From the NCBI GenBank assembly GCA_040878035.1, contig JBBDMX010000008.1, forward strand, positions 94,373 through 158,372: a stretch of DNA of 64,000 nucleotides, read 5' to 3'. The notes under the pieces were generated by a model. The model had not been told where the DNA came from. It worked only from the letters and a program-made list of their open reading frames with translations, and searched no databases. Below, piece after piece: positions 42,484-52,300 of this stretch (positions are counted from its first letter, which is position 1; every line of letters starts with the position of its first letter). Both the position numbers and the translations under genes were made by a program. The stretch is from JBBDMX01 sp040878035 (GTDB lineage: Bacteria; Planctomycetota; Phycisphaerae; Phycisphaerales; Phycisphaeraceae).

Positions 42484-42777
42484 CTACACGGCAGTCAGTG
42501 ATCGTTGCCGCGGGTGGGTGGCGCGGCGGCGCGAGCGCGGCGCCGGCTGCTTCACCGCGGCGTCACGGCGGACTTCTTCCGCGGCACCCACCCGCAGGTG
42601 ATGTGTGCGCCGCAGTTGCCGGTCCATCTCCGCCTGCACCAGCGCCTCGGCCAGCGCCCAGTGAACCTCGGCGCGTCCCTGGGGCCGCCCCTCGAAAAGC
42701 CAGAATTGATACGCCCGTTCGGCAATCTGATCGGTCGTCGGGCGAATATCCGGCAGCAGGTCAATCGCTCGTGACAT
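42484..42777 (-). CDS. DUF2934-like small protein
   Basis: A 97-residue protein. DQIAERAYQFWLFEGRPQGR followed by AEVHW is the DUF2934 motif, a short helix found in many small planctomycete and proteobacterial proteins. The C-terminal half is Arg-rich, suggesting nucleic-acid contact. Function unknown. AT-richer sequence upstream of 42777 (42790-42900) may hold its promoter. Confidence 0.78.
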   Translation of the reverse strand: MSRAIDLLPDIRPTTDQIAERAYQFWLFEGRPQGRAEVHWALAEALVQAEMDRQLRRTHHLRVGAAEEVRRDAAVKQPAPRSRRRATHPRQRSLTAV

Positions 42778-42954
42778 AAAGCGAACTCCAGACCTTGAGT
42801 GAGTGTGTTATGGGACGCAGTTCAATGATGCCGCGTGGTGCAGGTTGTCACAATAAGGATAAACCGCCCAGATTAACCGTCAATCCCCCCAAATGAGGAT
42901 CGGGTTATTCCTGATAAAAAGTCCGAAAAAGGAAAATATGCCGAGCGGCATGTT

Positions 42955-43045
42955 GGGGCATGCGGGCGAGTGTTCGGGGCACCCCGGCAGTACCGGGAGG
43001 CATCCGAGGTAACCGGGATATCCGGGAACATCCGGGGGGACGCCG
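42955..43045. repeat. ccggga-word block
   Basis: Repeated ccggga/ccgggg units (accgggaggcatccgaggta, accgggatatccgggaacat) directly after the stop of the FmdB-like gene. Related to 29222-29276 and to the insertion in the cupin remnant at 61695-61760. Confidence 0.65.
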
Positions 43046-43050
43046 GGAAG

Positions 43051-43284
43051 CTACCCCTGGAAGGGGCAGGCGCCGCCCGGATCACCGCAGCGGCCGCAGG
43101 GCGACATGGGCAGGGAGGACTCCGACGCGCCCGACGCCGTGGCCGTGGCAAACACGCTATGGGCGCGCCGCGTCCGCGTGCTGCCGCACTGCTCGCACTT
43201 GATCGGCTCATCGGCGTCCGCCATCTTGCGCAGGGCTTCGGTCGTGTGCTCGCATTTGTCGCAGGTGTATTCGTAGACGGGCAT
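43051..43284 (-). CDS. FmdB-family zinc ribbon protein
   Basis: A 77-residue protein beginning MPVYEYTCDKCEHTTEALRK, with Cys 8/11 and Cys 30/33 (CEQCGS) forming a zinc ribbon, and ending CGRCGDPGGACPFQG, the usual FmdB-family tail. Such proteins are thought to be small regulators. Start ATG 43284. It is divergent from the DUF4432 gene with 96 bases between them. Confidence 0.92.
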   Translation of the reverse strand: MPVYEYTCDKCEHTTEALRKMADADEPIKCEQCGSTRTRRAHSVFATATASGASESSLPMSPCGRCGDPGGACPFQG

Positions 43285-43380
43285 GAGCGTGGTCCTGGGG
43301 TTGGGTTCGTGTGAGTCCGGTGGATTTGGGTACATTCTAGCTCATCGCGCCGCCGCTGGCGGCTATGAGGAACCAATCGC

Positions 43381-44460
43381 ATGGACACGAGCAAGTTCCA
43401 GAACGTGCATCAGGTGGGCGGGATTCGCACTGCCTTGATCGATCACCCTTGCCCCGGCGGCGCCCCCGGCGCCGGGGGACGCATCGCCATGGTCAACACC
43501 GGCGCGGGCCTGCGCTACACCGTGGCCCTGGACCGCGGCGGCGATATCGTCGAAGCCTTCCACCACCAGCACAGCCTGGCGTACCTGACCGTCAACGACT
43601 ACAAGGCCGGCAACCCTGCCTACCACCGGGGCGACGAGTGGCTCACCGGCTGGCCCGGCGGCCTGCTCACGTCCTGCGGCCCGCAATACGTCGGTCAGCC
43701 CCGCAACGAAGACGGCACGCAAACCAACCTCCACGGCCACCACTCCAACACTCCCGCCGCCGTCGAAATGATCCTCAACCCCGATCCCCACCAGGATCGC
43801 CACGAAATGCTGCTGAGCATGATCATCCGCGACTCGCGCATGTACGCCCCCATGGTCGAGGTGCGCCGCCAGATTCAAGGAAAGCTCGGCATCAACGAGA
43901 TCCACCTTTACGACCAGGTCACCAATCGCGGCGATGAACCGGTCCCGCACAACTGGCTCTATCACGTGAACTTCGGCTACCCGCTGCTGGACGTGGGTAC
44001 GCAACTGGTTTTCAAGGGCAAGCTCGATACGCAATGGGACATGCGGACGCCCATCAATGCCGGGGATGTGGAAACCATCAAGGCCACGCACGCCGCGCAG
44101 CCGGCGCCCGCGAGCAAGGAGAGCTTTGGCGTGATTGTCGAGCCTGAGCCTGACAGCGAGGGCCTGTGCCACGTGGGGATCGTCAACCGTCAGTTATCGC
44201 TGGGCGTGGAAATGGAGTTTTCGCCCGAGTGCCTGCCGCGCATGGCCAACTGGCAGTGGTACGGCCCGCGGGGCTGCTTTGTCTCGGCGCTGGAGCCCTT
44301 CGCCGGATCGCTCATGGGCAAGGCCAAGGACGCCAGTCCGCTGGCGAACCTGACGCTGGCGCCGGGCGAAACCCGCCGGTACCGCATGACGCTCAAGGTG
44401 CACAGCGACGCGGCGGCGCTGGACGCGCTGATGAAATATGACGGCGCCTTGCGGATGTGA
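43381..44460 (+). CDS. DUF4432 family aldose-1-epimerase-like protein
   Basis: A 359-residue beta-sandwich protein of the galactose-mutarotase superfamily. LDRGGDIVEAFHHQHSLAYL near 50, HGHHSNTPAA (about 119), VTNRGDEPVPHNWLYHVNFG (about 180) and the final GETRRYRMTLKVH are typical of DUF4432 proteins. It may act on a sugar anomer or on a sugar lyase product. Start ATG 43381. No sugar-pathway gene is adjacent except galK 4 kb away. Confidence 0.9.
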   Translation: MDTSKFQNVHQVGGIRTALIDHPCPGGAPGAGGRIAMVNTGAGLRYTVALDRGGDIVEAFHHQHSLAYLTVNDYKAGNPAYHRGDEWLTGWPGGLLTSCGPQYVGQPRNEDGTQTNLHGHHSNTPAAVEMILNPDPHQDRHEMLLSMIIRDSRMYAPMVEVRRQIQGKLGINEIHLYDQVTNRGDEPVPHNWLYHVNFGYPLLDVGTQLVFKGKLDTQWDMRTPINAGDVETIKATHAAQPAPASKESFGVIVEPEPDSEGLCHVGIVNRQLSLGVEMEFSPECLPRMANWQWYGPRGCFVSALEPFAGSLMGKAKDASPLANLTLAPGETRRYRMTLKVHSDAAALDALMKYDGALRM

Positions 44461-44461
44461 T

Positions 44462-44576
44462 CGCAAGAGAACGCAGGAAAGCAGGCAACACGGGAAAAGC
44501 AGAAAATCAGAATCCAGTCCGTGGGCTCATGCTTGAATTTTCTGTTTTTCTGCGTTTTCTGTTTTTCTGCGTTTTC
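44462..44576. repeat. Inverted repeat (gaaaagcagaaaatc / ttttctgcg words)
   Basis: Left arm 44462-44517 (aacgcaggaaagcaggcaac, gggaaaagcagaaaatcag), right arm 44535-44576 (ttttctgtttttctgcgtt, repeated). Another distinct word, same architecture. Confidence 0.88.
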
Positions 44577-44601
44577 GTACTCTCAGTCGATACACTTTGC
44601 C

Positions 44602-46086
44602 ATGATGCACACGCGACGGAGCGCCCTGTTTTTCGTTCTCCTGTTACTGACGGCGCCGGCCCAGGCCGACCTTCAGCGCGACTTTGAGGCGACGGTGGCG
44701 GCGGCCAATTTGGGTAAGGCACGCTGGTCGATCCAAGTGACCGACCTGACCACGGGCCAGACGCTGGTGAGCATGGATGCCGATCGGGCGGTCATCCCGG
44801 CGAGCAACATGAAACTGGTGACGACGGCGGCGGCATTGGGCACGTTGGGGCCGGACTTTGTCTTTCGCACCGAGCTGCGGCTGTTGACGAGCGACACCGG
44901 GGACGGCGGCGCGATCGTGCTGGTCAAGGGCGACGGCGACCCCGGCTTTGCCGACGGCAAGCTGCTGGAAGCCGCGGGGCTGGACGTGGAGAAATTGCTG
45001 GCGGCCTGGGTGGACGCCCTGCGTAAAGCCGGCGTCAAACGCCTCCACCGGCTGGTCATCGACGACCGCATCTTCGAGCCGCCGGCGGCGCATCGCTCCT
45101 GGCCGGATAACCAGCTCAACGCCTGGTACTGCGCCCAGGTGGCGGGCCTGAACTTCCACGGCAATTGCCTGGACCTGTGGCCCCGGCCCGGGGGACCGGG
45201 CCAGCCGGCGGTCGTGCGCATCATCCCCGCGGCGCCGTTCCTGAGCGTGCGCAACACCACGCGGTCGGGCGCATCGGGCAACTTCATCGTCGGACGCAAA
45301 GCCGGCGGCAACGACCTGTCGCTGAGCGGGGGCGTCAAGCATGCCGCCAACGAAGCGGTCAACATCACCATCGACGATCCGCCCTTGTTTTTTGCCCGTG
45401 TGCTGGCGCATCGCCTGGGCGCGGCGGGCATTCCCGTGGCGGACATCGCGCGGGCCGATGCCCAGGTGGATCGCCTGGGCCAGGGCCAGCTCGTACATGC
45501 AGTGCAGACCACGTTGCCGGCGGTGCTGTACCGCTGCAACAAGGACTCGCAGAATCTTTTTGCCGAGGCGCTGTGCAAACGGATCGGCCACGCCGCCACC
45601 AAACAGCCGGGAAGCTGGGACAACGGCGGCAAAGCGATCAAGGCATTTGTGGGCGACAAGGTCGGCGATGCGGCACGCGGACTGGTGGTCAGCGACGGCA
45701 GCGGCATGAGCCGGGACAACCGCGTGACCGCGCAGCTCTTAGTCGCGCTGCTCTCGGCCATGGCGCGGGACGCCAAGCTCGGCCCCGCCTACGTGCAGAG
45801 CCTGTCGGTCGCGGGGCAGGACGGCACGCTGCACAAGCGCCTGGAAGGCCTGGCGGGCGAGGTCCGCGGCAAGACCGGCTACATCGCGGGGGTCTCAACC
45901 TTCAGCGGATATTGGATCCTGCCCGAAGATCGCCCCGCCCAACGCCCCGCCCACGTCGTGGCGTTTTCCCTGCTGTTCAACGACATCACCGGCGATGGCC
46001 TGCTGCAGCGCACCAAGGCGCTTCAGGACAAGCTGGTGACACTGATCGATCGCGACCGCGCCGCGGCGCCGGCACGGGCGCGGTGA
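44602..46086 (+). CDS. dacB: D-alanyl-D-alanine carboxypeptidase/endopeptidase (PBP4 type)
   Basis: A 494-residue S13 peptidase acting on peptidoglycan cross-links in the periplasm. A signal peptide (MMHTRRSALFFVLLLLTAPA, cleavage after AQA) precedes SxxK at 68-71 (PASNMKL), SxN near 317 (KDSQNLFAEAL) and KTG near 427 (RGKTGYIAG). Presence in a planctomycete agrees with these bacteria having peptidoglycan. Start ATG 44602; the open frame upstream is in repeat sequence. A REP pair follows directly. Confidence 0.93.
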   Translation: MMHTRRSALFFVLLLLTAPAQADLQRDFEATVAAANLGKARWSIQVTDLTTGQTLVSMDADRAVIPASNMKLVTTAAALGTLGPDFVFRTELRLLTSDTGDGGAIVLVKGDGDPGFADGKLLEAAGLDVEKLLAAWVDALRKAGVKRLHRLVIDDRIFEPPAAHRSWPDNQLNAWYCAQVAGLNFHGNCLDLWPRPGGPGQPAVVRIIPAAPFLSVRNTTRSGASGNFIVGRKAGGNDLSLSGGVKHAANEAVNITIDDPPLFFARVLAHRLGAAGIPVADIARADAQVDRLGQGQLVHAVQTTLPAVLYRCNKDSQNLFAEALCKRIGHAATKQPGSWDNGGKAIKAFVGDKVGDAARGLVVSDGSGMSRDNRVTAQLLVALLSAMARDAKLGPAYVQSLSVAGQDGTLHKRLEGLAGEVRGKTGYIAGVSTFSGYWILPEDRPAQRPAHVVAFSLLFNDITGDGLLQRTKALQDKLVTLIDRDRAAAPARAR

Positions 46087-46092
46087 AACTTC

Positions 46093-46172
46093 AGCCGCTT
46101 GCGGCTTCGCGCAACGGTGATGTTGCGGAGCGTCTCGATTAATCGTGCGCGGGCGCGAAGCCGCAAGCGGCT
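46093..46172. repeat. REP-like palindrome pair (GCCGCTTGCGGC type)
   Basis: agccgcttgcggcttcgcgc at 46093-46112 and its exact reverse complement at 46153-46172, between the convergent dacB and ppk genes; touches the ppk stop codon. Confidence 0.93.
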
Positions 46173-48349
46173 TAACTCCCGCGGATCATCTCCATCAAGC
46201 GCCGATGCGTGCCGATCTGCGCCTCGGCCTGATCCGGATCGGGCTGCCGTTGCGTGTACTGGCCGTCGGCGTCCATGTCCCACGCCTGGCGCTGATCGGC
46301 AAGCATCACGTCGAGAATCTGCCGGCACTGCTGCCGCAGCGTCGGATCGAGGATAGGCGTGATGCACTCGACGCGATGGTAGAGGTTGCGGTACATCCAG
46401 TCCGCCGAGCCGATGTAGACCTCGCTCTGGCCGGCGTTGTGGAAGTAATAGATGCGCGAGTGCTCCAGAAAGCGGCCGATCACACTCATCACCGAGATGT
46501 TCTGGCTCATGCCTGGGACGCCCGGACGCAGGCAGCAGAAGCCGCGCACGATGAGCTTGATGGTCACGCCGGCGTTGCTGGCCTCGTAGAGCTTGCGGAT
46601 GATCGCCATGTCCTCCAGGCTGTTCATCTTGGCGATGATCAGCGGCCGTTGCGGGTCCGCCAGGTCGCCCCCGCGCTGCTGCCAGGCCCTGGCGATCTCG
46701 ATCTCCCGGTCGATCATGTCCACGAATCGCTTGCGCATGTTGATCGGCGCGATCAAGAGGTGCGCAAAGTCGCGCTTGAGGCTGCGCCCGGTGAGGTAGT
46801 GGAACATCTCGACCAGGTCGCCGGTGATCTCGGGCCGACAGGTGAACAGGCCCAGGTCGGTGTAGAGCGCGGCGGTCTTGCTGTTGTAGTTGCCCGTGCC
46901 GATGTGGGCGTAGACGCGCATGCCCTCGGCCTCGTGGCGCACCACCATGGCCGTCTTGGTGTGCGTCTTAAGCCCCACGATGCCGTACACCACGTGCACG
47001 CCCGCCTTCTCCAGTTCCTGGGCGATGGAGATGTTGCGTTCCTCGTCGAAGCGCGCCTTAAGCTCCACTAGCGCCACCACCTGCTTGCCGCTCTCGGCGG
47101 CGCGGATGAGCTGGGGCATGAACGGCGAATCCATGCTCGTGCGGTACAGCGTCAGCTTGATCGCGATCACCTTCTTGTCCGACGCCGCGGCACTGATGAA
47201 CCGCTCCACGCTGGCTTTGAACGACTCATAAGGATGATGCACCAGCACATCGCCCTGGCGGATGACGCTGAAGAGGTCGGCCTCGTCGTCGCGCAGACGC
47301 GGGGGGATCACCGGCGGCCAGGGCTCGTGCTTGAGCTCGGCGATGTTCAGGTCGGCGATGGCGTTCAACGCCGTGTAATCCAGCTCCGCCGGCATCGCGT
47401 ACACGTCGCTCTCCTCCAGTTCCAACTGCTCGATCAGATAGCGGGTCATCGGCTGATTCCGCGCGTCGTCGCCCAGCACCTCCAGCCGAACCGCGCGGGC
47501 AAACCGCCGATCACGCAGCTCCTGCTCGATCAGCTCCAGCAGGTCCTCGGCATCTTCCTCATCGCGCTCCACGTCCGCGTTGCGGGTGATGCGGAACGGC
47601 GCCACCTGGTCCAGCACCATGCCTTCAAACAAGTCCTGGAGGTGATGATGGATCAGTTCCCACAGGCGGACGAAACGCATCTCCGCGCCCAGGCGCACCC
47701 ATTGGGGGAGCATCGTGGGCACCTTGACGCGGGCGAACTGAAGGACGCCGTCACCGATCGCGGCCGCCACCGCGTCGCCAGCCGGCAAGGGTTCACGCGC
47801 GTGCGCCGGGTGACGCAGCATCACCCCCAGCGAGGTGCTCAGGTTGCTGATGAAGGGGAATGGGTGACCGGGATCGACCGCCAGGGGGGTGAGCACGGCA
47901 AAAAGGTTGTCGCGGAAGTAGCGCCGTGCCAGCTCGTGGTCCTGCTCGGTGAGCTGCGACCAGGAGAGCAGATGGATGCCGCGCTGCGCCAACCCCGGCA
48001 GGATTTCCTGGGCAAAGCAGTCGGCCTGGAGCTTTTGCATAGCCAGTACCTGGCGGCGAATGGCGTCCATCTGCTCGCGCGGTGTCAGGCCGTCGATCGA
48101 CCGCGTCATCACCCCGGCGGCGATCTGCCGCTTCAACCCCCCCACCCGCTTCTGAAAATACTCATCGAGGTTGGAGGTGAAGATCGCCAGGAAGCGCACC
48201 CGCTCCAACAGCGGCGTCCGCGCGTCCAGCGCCTCGTGCAGCACGCGCCAGTTGAACTGGAGCCAGGTCAACTCGCGGTTGAGAAACTCACCCGGGCTGC
48301 TCGATTCGGGCAAGGCGATTATGGTGTTTTTCGTGCTATGCGAGGACAT
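46172..48349 (-). CDS. ppk1: Polyphosphate kinase 1
   Basis: A 725-residue enzyme that polymerises the gamma-phosphate of ATP into polyphosphate. FLNRELTWLQFNWRVLHEA (22-40) is the N-terminal signature; KVIAIKLTLYRTSMDSPFM, LKARFDEERNISIAQELEKA and VYAHIGTGNYNSKTAALYTD (catalytic His) follow; FCCLRPGVPGMSQNI and the last helical domain are complete. Length is typical. No ppx is adjacent. The last 25 residues are slightly extended. Confidence 0.97.
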   Translation of the reverse strand: MSSHSTKNTIIALPESSSPGEFLNRELTWLQFNWRVLHEALDARTPLLERVRFLAIFTSNLDEYFQKRVGGLKRQIAAGVMTRSIDGLTPREQMDAIRRQVLAMQKLQADCFAQEILPGLAQRGIHLLSWSQLTEQDHELARRYFRDNLFAVLTPLAVDPGHPFPFISNLSTSLGVMLRHPAHAREPLPAGDAVAAAIGDGVLQFARVKVPTMLPQWVRLGAEMRFVRLWELIHHHLQDLFEGMVLDQVAPFRITRNADVERDEEDAEDLLELIEQELRDRRFARAVRLEVLGDDARNQPMTRYLIEQLELEESDVYAMPAELDYTALNAIADLNIAELKHEPWPPVIPPRLRDDEADLFSVIRQGDVLVHHPYESFKASVERFISAAASDKKVIAIKLTLYRTSMDSPFMPQLIRAAESGKQVVALVELKARFDEERNISIAQELEKAGVHVVYGIVGLKTHTKTAMVVRHEAEGMRVYAHIGTGNYNSKTAALYTDLGLFTCRPEITGDLVEMFHYLTGRSLKRDFAHLLIAPINMRKRFVDMIDREIEIARAWQQRGGDLADPQRPLIIAKMNSLEDMAIIRKLYEASNAGVTIKLIVRGFCCLRPGVPGMSQNISVMSVIGRFLEHSRIYYFHNAGQSEVYIGSADWMYRNLYHRVECITPILDPTLRQQCRQILDVMLADQRQAWDMDADGQYTQRQPDPDQAEAQIGTHRRLMEMIRGS

Positions 48350-48396
48350 ACAGGTCTTTCATCATAACCCAAGGCGCTGGCGGGAATGTTAGGACC

Positions 48397-48508
48397 TTTT
48401 TGGAGTGCGGCGGCATCGACACCGCTTTGGCTTTGTGCGGAGCACTTTGGCTTCACGACCGGCTCCGCCGCAAGTCAAAGCGGCGTCAAGGCCGCCGCAC
48501 TCCAAAGT
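48397..48508. repeat. Inverted repeat (ggagtgcggcggc type)
   Basis: Left arm 48397-48440 (ttggagtgcggcggcatcg, accgctttggctttgtgcgg) and right arm 48466-48508 (ccgccgcaagtcaaagcgg, aaggccgccgcactccaaag). It occupies the start region upstream of the lipoprotein gene, between divergent genes. Confidence 0.9.
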
Positions 48509-48529
48509 CGGCGCCCCTACAATGCCGCC

Positions 48530-49174
48530 ATGCGGTCCTCGTACTCCTGTTCCCGTCGCCCGCTCCTGCTGATCCCCGCGCTGGTGTTGACCGCCGGCTG
48601 CAACACCGTACGCGTGACCGATCCCCAGCACACCGCCACCGAGTTATTCCTCATGACGCAGGCGATCCAGGAGGCGACGGCCCAACTGGGCGCCCAGCCG
48701 CTGCGCGACCGCAAGGTATTCGTCGATGCGGCGAACCTGGCGGCGCCGCAGAAGGAGTTCATCATCGCCGAGCTGCGGGCGCACCTGCTGCTGGCGGGCT
48801 TGCGCATGCAGGAGAAGCGCGAGGAGGCCGAGGTGATCGTGGAAGTGCGCAGCGGCGGGGTAGGCGTGGACCGCTATGAGAGCATGGTCGGCATCCCCTC
48901 GCTGCTGATTCCCGCCGGCGCCTCGCTGGGCGACGGCGCGGGCTTCTCCGGCGACGCCGGCACGCTCATCACCCCCGAACTGGCGCTGGTCAAGAACATC
49001 AAGCAGAAGGGCTACGCCAGCGTCGCCTTCATCGCCTTCTGGCGCGACACGGGCGAGCTGGTCGCCGCCTCGGGTCCCTTCATCGGCCGCACCGAGCGCA
49101 GCGACTGGTGGTTCTTCGGCTTCGGGCCCAATATCAGCGGGGATATTCCCACCGTCGAACCGGATGAGGACTGA
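48530..49174 (+). CDS. Lipoprotein, DUF6655-like
   Basis: A 214-residue lipoprotein: lipobox LVLTAGC with Cys 24, then NTVRVTDPQHTATELFLMTQ, DRKVFVDAANLAAPQKEFII and EVIVEVRSGGVGVDRYESMV. This order matches the DUF6655 family of planctomycete lipoproteins as I remember it. It resembles proteins involved in outer-membrane polysaccharide or stress functions only loosely; no function known. Start ATG 48530; upstream is an inverted repeat. Confidence 0.82.
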   Translation: MRSSYSCSRRPLLLIPALVLTAGCNTVRVTDPQHTATELFLMTQAIQEATAQLGAQPLRDRKVFVDAANLAAPQKEFIIAELRAHLLLAGLRMQEKREEAEVIVEVRSGGVGVDRYESMVGIPSLLIPAGASLGDGAGFSGDAGTLITPELALVKNIKQKGYASVAFIAFWRDTGELVAASGPFIGRTERSDWWFFGFGPNISGDIPTVEPDED

Positions 49175-49312
49175 GGGGAGAGTGGAGAGTGGAGAGGGGA
49201 GAGTGGAGGGTGGAGGGTGGAGGGTGGAGAGTGGAAAGTGAAAAGTGGAAAGCCAAGAGAGGAACTGCTCTCTTCCAGCCTTTCACTCTTCACTCTCCAC
49301 CCTCCACTTCCC
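49175..49312. repeat. Inverted repeat (gtggaga/gtggagg word)
   Basis: Left arm 49175-49251 iterates agtggagagtggaggg nine or ten times; right arm 49271-49312 is ctttcactcttcactctcca and on. It separates the lipoprotein from the AsmA-like gene. Confidence 0.9.
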
Positions 49313-49323
49313 TATGATCTGCC

Positions 49324-52300
49324 GTGCGCCGACGTCGAATCATCCTCGCCTTGATCGTCCTGCTGGTGATCTTCATCACCGCGTTGATCACCGCCGAATT
49401 TGTGCGGCGCAGTGACTTGCCGCGTTCGCTCGTGCTTGCACGTCTGGAAGATCAGACGGGCCTGCACGCCACGGCGTCGGCGGTGCGCGTGCCGTGGATC
49501 GGCCGAGCGACGATCCGCGATCTGAAACTCTCCCTGCCGCTGGCGAATCAGCCGCTGCTTTCGGTCCCGCTGTTGCGCACCGAGCAGACGGACCTATGGA
49601 AGATCGTGCTGGGCCGGGCGGTGCGGATCAGCACGGTGGAACTGCACCGCCCGACGCTGCACATCTGGGAAGGCGCTGATGGTCGCTGGAACGTGCAACA
49701 GGTTCTGGCGCTGCTGGCGGGCCATCAGGATGACACCGCGGCGCCCGCGGGGGGCTTGCCCTCCATCACCGTGCGCCACGCCGTCGTTGAACTGACCGAT
49801 CGGCAAGGCCGGAAGGTCACACTGAATCCCGTGCGGATCGACGGCCAGACCATCGGCGGCGCCTATGCGATAGCCCTGCACGCCGAGCAACTGCTGGACA
49901 TCGACGCCCGCCTTCAGATCGGCGGCGACTGGGCCCACCAGGCGACCTTCACGCTTGGCAACGCCCGCGCCAAGTTCGACCCGTGGCTCAACCATGCCGG
50001 GCTCAGCGGCGCCATGGCGGCCAGTGGGCAATGGCACGGCCGAGTTGTCGAGGGCGCCCTGCGCGGCCAACTGCAACTGGATCACGCCGCCATGGGTCCT
50101 GCCTCCGCGCACGGCGCCCTGGGCGTGGACCTGGCCGGCTCGACCGTCACGCTCCACCCCCAAGCCTTCAAGGTGACGCCCGCGCCCTGGTTCGATCAGA
50201 CCATCGAGCTGCGGCAAGGCACGGTCAACCTGGCGGCGGGGAAAATCACCGCCGACCGTCTCAACGTCCACGCCTTGGGCGGTCAGGCCACGGTCCACGG
50301 CTGGTTCGACCCCGCGACGCGAACCGGCGACACCCGCCTGGCGTGGTACGACCTGCGCATCCCCGCAATCCTCCGCCACTCGGGCCACGCACGAGTCATC
50401 AGCACCTCCCAAGTGCCCGGCCAGATCAACGTCACCGCCAATGTAGATACGCAGGTGCACAGCCCCGTGGGCGACTGGCAGGCGCAGGCTACGCTGCGCG
50501 GCAGCAGCGCGGGGATCGACCCGGCCCAGGTTACCGCCACCATCGCGCAGCTTCAGTGGCACTACGGCCAGCGCAGCGCGAAGATGGCCGACCTGACGGC
50601 GACACTGGCGTGGCGCGACGGCACGCTCAACCTCACCTCGCTCGATAGTCCCACGGACAAGACGCTGACCGGGCAGGCTTCCTGGACACCGGCGGACAAC
50701 CAGTGGAGCATCGACGTTCACGGGGATCACCTGCCGGTGCAACTGGCCAAGCCCATCGACCGTCGCTACGCCCTGTCGGCACGCGGCCAGGCCGGTCAGT
50801 TCGAGGTGCAACGGCTGGTGCTTCAGGGCCAGGACCTGGACGTGCTCGCCAGCGGTACCTATCAGCGTGGCCGGGCCACGCCGCTGGTCGCCGACCTTCA
50901 AATCCATCGCCGCAACGTCACGGTGCAACCCGAGCGGGCCGCGGCATTGACCCTGGCGCGCCTGCATGCCCGCGCGTCCGTCAGCGGCTCGCTCGATCCC
51001 GTCGCGCTGGCGTTCGAGGGTCAGGTCAAGGCCCACGATCTGCGCATCGCCGCTCGCGTGGTGCAGGACAACCTGACGGCGACGATGAGGGGTGCCGCCG
51101 ATGCCGAGCACGCGACCTTCAGCACCACCGAGGCGGTGGCGCTGCTGGGCGGGCGCTGGGAGGTGCGCGGGCAGGCGCCATATGGCGATGGGCCCGTGCA
51201 AGTAACCGTCAAGGCGGCCAACGCGCAGATTCAGTCGCTGGCGGAGTTGTATCAGTCGCCGGTGCCGTTGCGGGGCCTGCTGACTGGCGAGGTGGCGCTG
51301 CTGGTGCCGCTTAATGATCAGCCGCCGACGGTGGCCGGGAACGTGCACCTGCGCGACGTGGCGGTAATGGGCTACGGCATCGACCGCATCCAGGGCCGGG
51401 TGGCGTTGGAAGGCGGCACGCTGGCCCTGCGGGAGTTGACGGCGGAACGGGACTGGGAACGCCCCTCTCCCTCGGCGAGAGGGTGGCCCAGTCCGCGAGG
51501 CCGGGTGAGGGGATCTGCGGAGGAGAATGGCGCCGCAGAATCCAGCAATCCTTCGGCCTTGAGTGAACACCCGCCATGGTCGTCCGGAGGTCCCCTCACC
51601 CCACCCTCCGGGGTCTCCCCAAGGGAGAGGGGGCCGGAGCGTGGCCGCATCACCGGCGATATCGCGCTGAACCTGGCCAGCGGGCAAGTGGACCTGGCGC
51701 TGAAGGCCAGGGACTGGCCGGTGCGCTACACGGCCGCGGATGCCACTACGCCTGCCGTTGGCGATGCCGCTATGGTCATCGACGGGCAGATCAGTGCGGT
51801 GCTGTATCCGGCGATGCGGCAGGCCGACGGAAGAGTGGAACTGGCGATGCGGGTGACGATCGGCGGCGCCGATGCGGGTGAAGTAAACTTGAATGGAGCA
51901 TTTGTTAAACAGTTGTTCCACGTGGAACACCTTCAGGGCCGCATGCTTGGCGCCACCGTGGAAGGCAAGGGCGATATCCGCCTCGACCAGGTCGCCGGCA
52001 GCCGATTCGATCTGCGGATCGGGAAGCTGGACCTGGCGGCCGCCAGTCAGTTCTGGCCCCGGCTTAAAGGCGCTCGCGGCACGCTCGACGCCCGGCTCAG
52101 CATCGAGTCCGGCGCCGACGCCCCGCCCGGCCGCGCCATCCAGGCCGACCTGCGCGTCACCGGCACCGACACCGCCTACGGGCGCATCCCCGTGCGCCGG
52201 GGCCAGGCGTCCGCCTTCGTCGACCTGTCCAACCCCGATGCCATCCGGCTGGTGCTGGACAAGTCGACCTGGGACGTCGGCGACGGTCAGGTCCAGTTGT

